DNA of 64,000 bases, taken from assembly GCA_004794655.1 (NCBI GenBank), contig SMMW01000211.1:310001-374000 (forward strand), read 5' to 3'. This document shows positions 55,301 to 64,000 of the stretch, in pieces (the stretch's first letter is position 1; the number at the start of each line of letters is the position of its first letter). The DNA comes from Marisa cornuarietis (taxonomy: Eukaryota; Mollusca; Gastropoda; Architaenioglossa; Ampullariidae). The notes below the pieces were generated by a model. That model made no database searches, was not told the DNA's origin, and was given only the letters and a program-made list of their open reading frames with translations. The position numbers and the translations under genes are program-made.

Positions 55301-57529
55301 GGGTTCACAGGACATGTCAGGGTTGTTGTAAGACTCTAGTGTGTGTGTATATATATATATATTACACACAGGGTTCACAGGACATGTCAGGGTTGTCGTA
55401 AGACTCTAGTGTGTGTGTGTATATATATATTACACACAGGGGTCACAGGACATGTCAGGGTTGTCGTAAGACTCTAGTGTGTGTGTGTATATATATATTA
55501 CACAGGGGTTCACAGGACATGTCAGGGTTGTCGTAAGACTCTAGAGTGTATATATATATATATTACACACAGGGTTCTGGGACATGTCAGGGTTGTCGTA
55601 AGACTCTAGTGTGTGTGTATGTATATATATATATTACACACAGGGTTCCAGGGACATGTCAGGGTTGTCGTAAGACTCTAGTGTGTGTGTATATATATAT
55701 ATATTACACACAGGGTTCCTAGGACATGTCAGGGCTGTCGTAAGACTCTAGTGTGTGTAGATATATATATATATTACACACAGGGTTCTAAGGACATGTC
55801 AGGGTTGTCAATAAGACTCTAGTGTGTGTGTATGTATATATATATAACACACAGGGTTCACAGGACATGTCAGGGTTGTCGTAAGACTCTAGTGTGTGTG
55901 TATATATATATATATATTACACACAGGGTTCTAGGACATGTCAGGGTTGTCGTAAGACTCTAGTGTGTGTGTGTATATATATATTACACACAGGGTTCTA
56001 GGACATGTCAGGGTTGTCGTAAGACTCTAGTGTGTATATATATATATATATTACACACAGGGTTCACAGGACATGTCAGGGCTGTCGTAAGACTCTAGTG
56101 TGTGTGTGTATATATATATTACACACAGGGTTCACAGGACATGTCAGGGCTGTCGTAAGACTCTAGTGTGTGTGTATATATATATATATATATTACACAC
56201 AGGGTTCACAGGACATGTCAGGGTTGTCGTAAGACTCTAGTGTGTGTGTATATATATATATTACACACAGGGTTCACAGGACATGTCAGGGCTGTCGTAA
56301 GACTCTAGTGTGTGTGTGTATATATATATTACACACAGGGTTCACAGGACATGTCAGGGTTGTCGTAAGACTCTAGTGTGTGTGTGTATATATATAATAC
56401 ACACAGGGTTCCTAGGACATGTCAGGGTTGTCATAAGACTCTAGTGTGTATATATATATATATATATTACACACAGGGTTCTGGGACATGTCAGGGTTGT
56501 CGTAAGACTCTAGTGTGTGTGTATGTATATATATATATTACACACAGGGTTCACAGGACATGTCAGGGTTGTCGTAAGACTCTAGTGTGTGTGTATATAT
56601 ATATATATATACACACAGGGTTCTAGGACATGTCAGGGTTGTCGTAAGACTCTAGTGTGTGTGTGTATATATATATATATACACACAGGGTTCTAGGACA
56701 TGTCAGGGTTGTCGTAAGACTCTAGTGTGTGTGTATATATATATATACACACAGGGTTCTAAGACATGTCAGGGCTGTCGTAAGACTCTAGTGTGTGTGT
56801 ATATATATATATTACACACAGGGTTCTAGGACATGTCAGGGTTGTCGTAAGACTCTAGTGTGTATATATATATATATATACACACAGGGTTCCTAGGACA
56901 TGTCAGGGTTGTTGTAAGACTCTAGTGTGTGTGTATATATATATATATTACACACAGGGTTCACAGGACATGTCAGGGCTGTCGTAAGACTCTAGTGTGT
57001 GTGTATATATATATTACACACAGGGTTCACAGGACATGTCAGGGTTGTCGTAAGACTCTAGTGTGTGTGTATATATATATATTACACACAGGGTTCACAG
57101 GACATGTCAGGGTTGTTGTAAGACTCTAGTGTGTGTGTATATATATATATATATATATTACACACAGGGTTCACAGGACATGTCAGGGTTGTCGTAAGAC
57201 TCTAGTGTGTGTGTGTATATATATATTACACACAGGGTTCACAGGACATGTCAGGGTTGTCGTAAGACTCTAGTGTGTGTGTATATATATATATTACACA
57301 CAGGGTTCACAGGACATGTCAGGGCTGTCGTAAGACTCTAGTGTGTGTGTATATATATATATATATTACACACAGGGTTCACAGGACATGTCAGGGCTGT
57401 CGTAAGACTCTAGTGTGTGTGTGTATATATATATTACACACAGGGTTCACAGGACATGTCAGGGCTGTCGTAAGACTCTAGTGTGTGTGTGTATATATAT
57501 ATTACACACAGGGTTCACAGGACATGTCA
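49334..57529. repeat. About 68-bp satellite array, left block
   Basis: About 120 monomers: ACACACAGGGTTCACAGGAC, ATGTCAGGGTTGTCGTAAGA, CTCTAGTG, then (TG)n(TA)n of variable length. Most length variation is in the TG/TA part; common substitutions are GGGCTGTCG, GTTGTTG and TTCTAGGACATG. A segment of at least 670 bp at 51580-52250, marked by TTCATAGG, GTCGTCAG and TAAAATTATG, recurs 1484 bp later at 53064-53734, evidence of block duplication. The (TG)n(TA)nTTACACACA junction is self-complementary. Confidence 0.97.
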
Positions 57530-57543
57530 GGGTTGTCGTAAGA

Positions 57544-58673
57544 TTTTGTTGTTGTTGGTTTTGAAAGGGAAAGTGCTTCCACCTCTCGGTGATTTCGCAC
57601 TGTGGGGGATGGGGTCTTTGGGGAGTGTGGGGAAAGGGTTGCTGTTTTGTGGTGCCTGATGCGTGGTTTCACTTCTGTGCGTGCCCTCTATTTTTGTGGG
57701 TGTTTAGGTTTTCCAAGTCTGCATGGGTGGTGTATTGTATTTGTGCCCTCTTCATCCATTATTGGTCTGCCAAGTTTGCATGAGTCGTTACAGTGCTGCT
57801 GCCCTCTTTCCTCCTGCTGCTGCTGGTGCCGTTTGTTGCCAGTGTTTAGGGGTCCTGCCACGTGTACCGTGGTGGTGTATTGTGTTTCTTTGTTTGGTTC
57901 CATGTATTGCTCTTCCTCAATTTTTTTTTTTTTTTTTAAATTTTTTTCCAGTGTGGATGGCTATGTTGTCCTGTTTACCCCTATTCTTATTTTATATTAG
58001 ACTAGAGTTTGGGTGGCTTGTTGCTATAACTGCTACTAGTGACAGTATACTGTTCCATAGTTCTTTAGGTGGGTTGAGGCAGTTTCTGAGGTTTAGTCCC
58101 AGCCTATACTTATCTAGGAAATGTTTTAGTTCTTCTCTCTCTGGTTTATTTTCATTGCATTCCAACAGTACATGCGGGGTGCTAAGTCTGTCCCCACATG
58201 CACATGAAGGTGGGTCTTTATACATTTTATAATATTCTCCACTAAGCCTCATTCTGGTTATTTTAGTTTGGTCCGACCTGATTGATGTTAGGTACATCAA
58301 GGTGAGACTAGGCTGGTCGTCTATCAGTCTTCTAGTACCTATACCTTCATTTTTGTATTTTTCTTGCCACCTTATTTTTATTGCTGGTTTTATAGCTATT
58401 TTTCTCTCTGCTGGTGAAATAGAGATGTTTAGGGTGGTGACTTTAGGGTTATTTTCTTGTTTTACTGCCAGTTTAGCTAGTTTATCTGCCTCTTCATTTC
58501 CTTTTATTCCTATGTGGGAAGGAACCCAAAGGAACTTAATGTCTCCCTGTTTCTGGTTGATTTTCTTTATGATGGACAGTACCTTGTATACTATATCTAT
58601 TCTGTTTGAGGATTTGTTTTTTAAAGCCTGAAGTGCTGACAGTGAATCTGAAATTACTACATATTGTTGTTGC
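57544..58673 (-). mobile_element. I-superfamily (RNase H) LINE, 5'-truncated copy 2, inserted in satellite
   Basis: On the minus strand it starts inside the RNase H domain at QQYVVISDSLSALQ, lacking the first two catalytic acids. It continues to the same zinc motif (CACGDRLSTPHVLLEC), stop codon, T/A runs, stem-loop (57575-57601 on the plus strand) and CAA-rich tail as copy 1. Very few differences from copy 1 are visible (for example VVVIAT there, VAVIAT here). GGGTTGTCGTAAGA flanks it on both sides (57530-57543 and 58674-58687), a 14-bp target-site duplication. Its open frame is an upstream fusion with satellite and is not functional. Confidence 0.93.
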
Positions 58674-61600
58674 GGGTTGTCGTAAGACTCTAGTGTGTAT
58701 ATATATATATATATATTACACACAGGGTTCACAGGACATGTCAGGGTTGTTGTAAGACTCTAGTGTGTGTGTATATATATATATATTACACACAGGGTTC
58801 ACAGGACATGTCAGGGCTGTCGTAAGACTCTAGTGTGTGTGTATATATATATTACACACAGGGTTCACAGGACATGTCAGGGTTGTCGTAAGACTCTAGT
58901 GTGTGTGTATATATATATATTACACACAGGGTTCACAGGACATGTCAGGGTTGTTGTAAGACTCTAGTGTGTGTGTATATATATATATATATATATTACA
59001 CACAGGGTTCACAGGACATGTCAGGGTTGTCGTAAGACTCTAGTGTGTGTGTGTATATATATATTACACACAGGGTTCACAGGACATGTCAGGGTTGTCG
59101 TAAGACTCTAGTGTGTGTGTATATATATATATTACACACAGGGTTCACAGGACATGTCAGGGTTGTTGTAAGACTCTAGTGTGTGTGTATATATATATAT
59201 TACACACAGGGTTCACAGGACATGTCAGGGCTGTCGTAAGACTCTAGTGTGTGTATATATATATATTACACACAGGGTTCACAGGACATGTCAGGGCTGT
59301 CGTAAGACTCTAGTGTGTGTGTATATATATATATATATATTACACACAGGGTTCACAGGACATGTCAGGGTTGTCGTAAGACTCTAGTGTGTGTGTATAT
59401 ATATATATATATTACACACAGGGTTCACAGGACATGTCAGGGCTGTGTAAGACTCTAGTGTGTGTATATATATACACACAGGGTTCTAGGACATGTCAGG
59501 GTTGTCATAAGACTCTAGAGTGTGTGTGTATATATATATTACACACAGGGTTCTAGGACATGTCAGGGTTGTCGTAAGACTCTAGTGTGTATATATATAT
59601 TACACACAGGGTTCACAGGACATGTCAGGGTTGTCGTAAGACTCTAGTGTGTATATATATATTACACACAGGGTTCACAGGACATGTCAGGGCTGTCGTA
59701 AGACTCTAGTGTGTGTGTATATATATATATATATTACACACAGGGTTCACAGGACATGTCAGGGTTGTTGTAAGACTCTAGTGTGTGTGTATATATATAT
59801 ATATTACACACAGGGTTCACAGGACATGTCAGGGTTGTCGTAAGACTCTAGTTGTTATTATATATATATATATTACACACAGGGTTCTAGGACATGTCAG
59901 GGTTGTCTAAAGACTCTAGTGTGTGTGTGTATATATATATTACACACAGGGTTCTAGGACATGTCAGGGTTGTCATAAGACTCTGTGTGTGTGTATATAT
60001 ATATATTACACAGGGTTCTAGGACATGTCAGGGTTGTTGTAAGACTCTGTGTGTGTGTGTATATATATATATATTACACACAGGGTTCTAAGGACATGTC
60101 AGGGCTGTCGTAAGACTCTAGTGTGTGTATATATATATATTACACAGGTTCTAAGGACATGTCAGGGCTGTCGTAAGACTCTAGTGTGTGTATATATATA
60201 TATATTACACAGGGTTCTAAGGACATGTCAGGGTTGTCGTAAGACTCTAGTGTGTGTATATATATATATATTACACACAGGGTTCTAAGGACATGTCAGG
60301 GCTGTCGTAAGACTCTAGTGTGTGTATATATATATATATATTACACACAGGGTTCTAAGGACATGTCAGGGTTGTCGTAAGACTCTAGTGTGTGTGTATA
60401 TATATATATATTACACACAGGGTTCACAGGACATGTCAGGGTTGTCGTAAGACTCTAGTGTGTGTATATATATATATTACACACAGGGTTCACAGGACAT
60501 GTCAGGGCTGTCGTAAGACTCTAGTGTGTGTATATATATATATATTACACACAGGGTTCACAGGACATGTCAGGGTTGTCGTAAGACTCTAGAGTGTGTG
60601 TGTATATATATATTACACACAGGGTTCACAGGACATGTCAGGGTTGTCGTAAGACTCTAGTGTGTATATATATATTACACACAGGGTTCACAGGACATGT
60701 CAGGGTTGTCGTAAGACTCTAGTGTGTGTGTATATATATATATTACACACAGGGTTCACAGGACATGTCAGGGCTGTCGTAAGACTCTAGTGTGTGTGTG
60801 TATATATATATTACACACAGGGTTCACAGGACATGTCAGGGCTGTCGTAAGACTCTAGTGTGTGTGTATATATATATATTACACACAGGGTTCACAGGAC
60901 ATGTCAGGGTTGTCGTAAGACTCTAGTGTGTGTGTATATATATATATATTACACACAGGGTTCTAGGACATGTCAGGGTTGTGGAGACTAGTGTGTGTAT
61001 ATATATATATATTACACACAGGGTTCTAGGACATGTCAGGGTTGTCGTAAGACTCTAGTGTGTGTGTGTATATATATATTACACACACAGGGTTCACAGG
61101 ACATGTCAGGGTTGTCAAGACTCTAGTGTGTGTAATATATATATTACACACAGGGTTCACAGGACATGTCAGGGTTGTCGTAAGACTCTAGTGTGTGTGT
61201 GTATATATATATTACACACAGAGTTCACAGGACATGTCAGGGTTGTCGTAAGACTCTAGTGTGTGTGTATATATATATATTACACACAGGGTTCACAGGA
61301 CATGTCAGGGTTGTCGTAAGACTCTAGTGTGTGTGTATATATATATATATATTACACACAGGGTTCACAGGACATGTCAGGGCTGTCGTAAGACTCTAGT
61401 GTGTATATATATATTACACACAGGGTTCACAGGACATGTCAGGGTTGTCGTAAGACTCTAGTGTGTGTGTATATATATATATATATTACACACAGGGTTC
61501 ACAGGACATGTCAGGGCTGTCGTAAGACTCTAGTGTGTGTGTATATATATATTACACACAGGGTTCACAGGACATGTCAGGGTTGTCGTAAGACTCTAGT

Positions 61601-63302
61601 GTGTGTGTATATATATATATTACACACAGGGTTCACAGGACATGTCAGGGTTGTTGTAAGACTCTAGTGTGTGTGTATATATATATATATATATATTACA
61701 CACAGGGTTCACAGGACATGTCAGGGTTGTCGTAAGACTCTAGTGTGTGTGTGTATATATATATTACACACAGGGTTCACAGGACATGTCAGGGTTGTCG
61801 TAAGACTCTAGTGTGTATATATATATTACACACAGGGTTCACAGGACATGTCAGGGCTGTCGTAAGACTCTAGTGTGTGTGTATGTATATATATATATTA
61901 CACACAGGGTTCACAGGACATGTCAGGGTTGTCGTAAGACTCTAGTGTGTGTGTATATATATATATATTACACACAGGGTTCACAGGACATGTCAGGGTT
62001 GTCGTAAGACTCTAGTGTGTGTGTGTATATATATATTACACACAGGGTTCACAGGACATGTCAGGGTTGTCGTAAGACTCTAGTGTGTATATATATATAT
62101 ATATATTACACACAGGGTTCACAGGACATGTCAGGGTTGTCGTAAGACTCTAGTGTGTGTGTATGTATATATATTACACACAGGGTTCACAGGACATGTC
62201 AGGGTTGTCGTAAGACTCTAGTGTGTGTGTATATATATATATTACACACAGGGTTCACAGGACATGTCAGGGTTGTCGTAAGACTCTAGTGTGTGTGTAT
62301 ATATATATTACACACAGGGTTCACAGGACATGTCAGGGTTGTCGTAAGACTCTAGTGTGTGTGTATATATATATATATTACACACAGGGTTCACAGGACA
62401 TGTCAGGGCTGTCGTAAGACTCTAGTGTGTATATATATTATATATATTACACACAGGGTTCTAGGACATGTCAGGGTTGTCGTAAGACTCTAGGTGTGTA
62501 TATATATATATATTACAGGGGTTCCTAGGACATGTCAGGGTTGTTGTAAGACTCTAGTGTGTGTGTATATATATATATATTACACACAGGGTTCTAGGAC
62601 ATGTCAGGGCTGTCGTAAGACTCTAGTGTGTGTATATATATATTACACACAGGGTTCTACAGGACATGTCAGGGTTGTCGTAAGACTCTAGTGTGTGTGT
62701 ATATATATATATTACACACAGGGTTCTAGGACATGTCAGGGTTGTTGTAAGACTCTAGTGTGTGTGTATATATATATATATTACACAGGGTTCTAAGGAC
62801 ATGTCAGGGTTGTCAATAAGACTCTGTGTGTGTATGTATATATTACACACAGGGTTCTAGGACATGTCAGGGTTGTCGTAAGACTCTAGTGTGTGTGTAT
62901 ATATATATATTACACAGGGTTCTAAGGACATGTCAGGGTTGTTGTAAGACTCTAGTGTGTGTGTATATATATATATATTACACACAGGGTTCTAAGGACA
63001 TGTCAGGGCTGTCGTAAGACTCTAGTGTGTGTATATATATATATATTACACACAGGGTTCCTAGGACATGTCAGGGGCTGTCATAAGACTCTAGTGTGTG
63101 TGTATATATATATATATATTACACACAGGGTTCCTAGGACATGTCAGGGTTGTCGTAAGACTCTAGTGTGTGTGTATATATATATATATATTACACACAG
63201 GGTTCTAGGACATGTCAGGGCTGTCATAAGACTCTAGTGTGTGTATATATATATATATTACACACAGGGTTCTAAGGACATGTCAGGGTTGTTGTAAGAC
63301 TC

Positions 63303-63334
<32 letters not shown>

Positions 63335-64000
63335 TACACACAGGGTTCAGGACATGTCAGGGTTGTCGTAAGACTCTAGTGTGTGTGTATGTATATATAT
63401 ATATTACACACAGGGTTCACAGGACATGTCAGGGTTGTCGTAAGACTCTAGTGTGTGTGTATATATATATATTACACACAGGGTTCACAGGACATGTCAG
63501 GGCTGTCGTAAGACTCTAGTGTGTGTGTGTATATATATATTACACACAGGGTTCACAGGACATGTCAGGGCTGTCGTAAGACTCTAGTGTGTGTGTATAT
63601 ATATATATATATATTACACACAGGGTTCACAGGACATGTCAGGGTTGTCGTAAGACTCTAGTGTGTGTGTATATATATATATATATTACACACAGGGTTC
63701 ACAGGACATGTCAGGGCTGTCGTAAGACTCTAGTGTGTGTGTATATATATATATATATTACACACAGGGTTCACAGGACATGTCAGGGTTGTTGTAAGAC
63801 TCTAGTGTGTGTGTATATATATATATATTACACACAGGGTTCACAGGACATGTCAGGGTTGTCGTAAGACTCTAGTGTGTGTGTGTATATATATATTACA
63901 CACAGGGTTCACAGGACATGTCAGGGTTGTCGTAAGACTCTAGTGTGTGTGTATGTATATATATATATATATTACACACAGGGTTCACAGGACATGTCAA
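58674..64000. repeat. About 68-bp satellite array, right block (continues past window)
   Basis: Same monomer as 49334-57529, roughly 75 more copies. A run of monomers with a characteristic sequence of TA lengths and GTTGTTG substitutions near 58747-59100 closely resembles runs near 56907-57290 and 61480-61800, again suggesting block duplication. The array is not finished at the right edge, so its total length is unknown. Confidence 0.96.

Noticed and set aside
49527..63867. Many 60-156-codon frames reading CVYIYITHRVHRTCQGCRKT-like repeats
   Set aside because: Translations of the 68-bp satellite; frames depend on the random length of the TA run.

Overview
This is a eukaryotic, animal-type window: split coding exons with GT..AG boundaries on the minus strand, long introns, LINE/SINE/MITE debris and very large tandem arrays. 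The only host gene I can support is a dystrophin/utrophin (DMD-type) homologue. It is transcribed from high to low coordinates. Thirteen exons (47972 down to 2367) read through with consistent phases and give about 730 codons: second half of calponin-homology domain CH2, hinge 1, spectrin repeats 1-3, a short hinge-2-like linker and spectrin repeats 4-5. The start codon, CH1 and first half of CH2 lie beyond the right edge, and the remaining rod and C-terminus lie beyond the left edge. The single DMD/UTRN-type gene, together with RTE, CR1/L2-like and RNase H-bearing I-superfamily LINEs and a SINE with a V-domain-like core, suggests a lophotrochozoan, most likely a mollusc. That taxonomic call is inference. 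Layout: 1-2.3 kb is intron with two CR1/L2-like LINE tails. 2.4-5.4 kb holds five closely spaced exons. 6.1-7.4 kb is a decayed integrase pseudogene. 8.4-22.4 kb has five exons separated by minisatellites, MITE-like elements, Ty3/Gypsy and RTE fragments and a fairly intact RNase H LINE tail. 22.4-40.8 kb is one giant intron (18.4 kb) with a pair of tRNA-derived SINEs, a terminal-inverted-repeat element, an RTE LINE inserted into a 51-bp satellite, and more than half a dozen further unrelated tandem arrays. 40.8-47.97 kb has the first three visible exons, with more arrays in the 6.2-kb intron between them. From 49.3 kb to the right edge a roughly 68-bp satellite fills the next intron, interrupted only by a second copy of the RNase H LINE. 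The genes do not form an operon or system: one structural gene encodes an actin-to-membrane linker of the dystroglycan complex, and everything else is repeat sequence in its introns. The most informative observations are: a minisatellite whose monomer copies the adjacent exon end and splice donor; two LINE insertions into satellites with visible target-site duplications; a SINE whose 3' stem-loop matches the tail of the resident RNase H LINE; 12-monomer higher-order structure in the 51-bp satellite; and an array carrying a perfect CRE palindrome every 50 bp. I did not find a candidate for a wholly new functional system.
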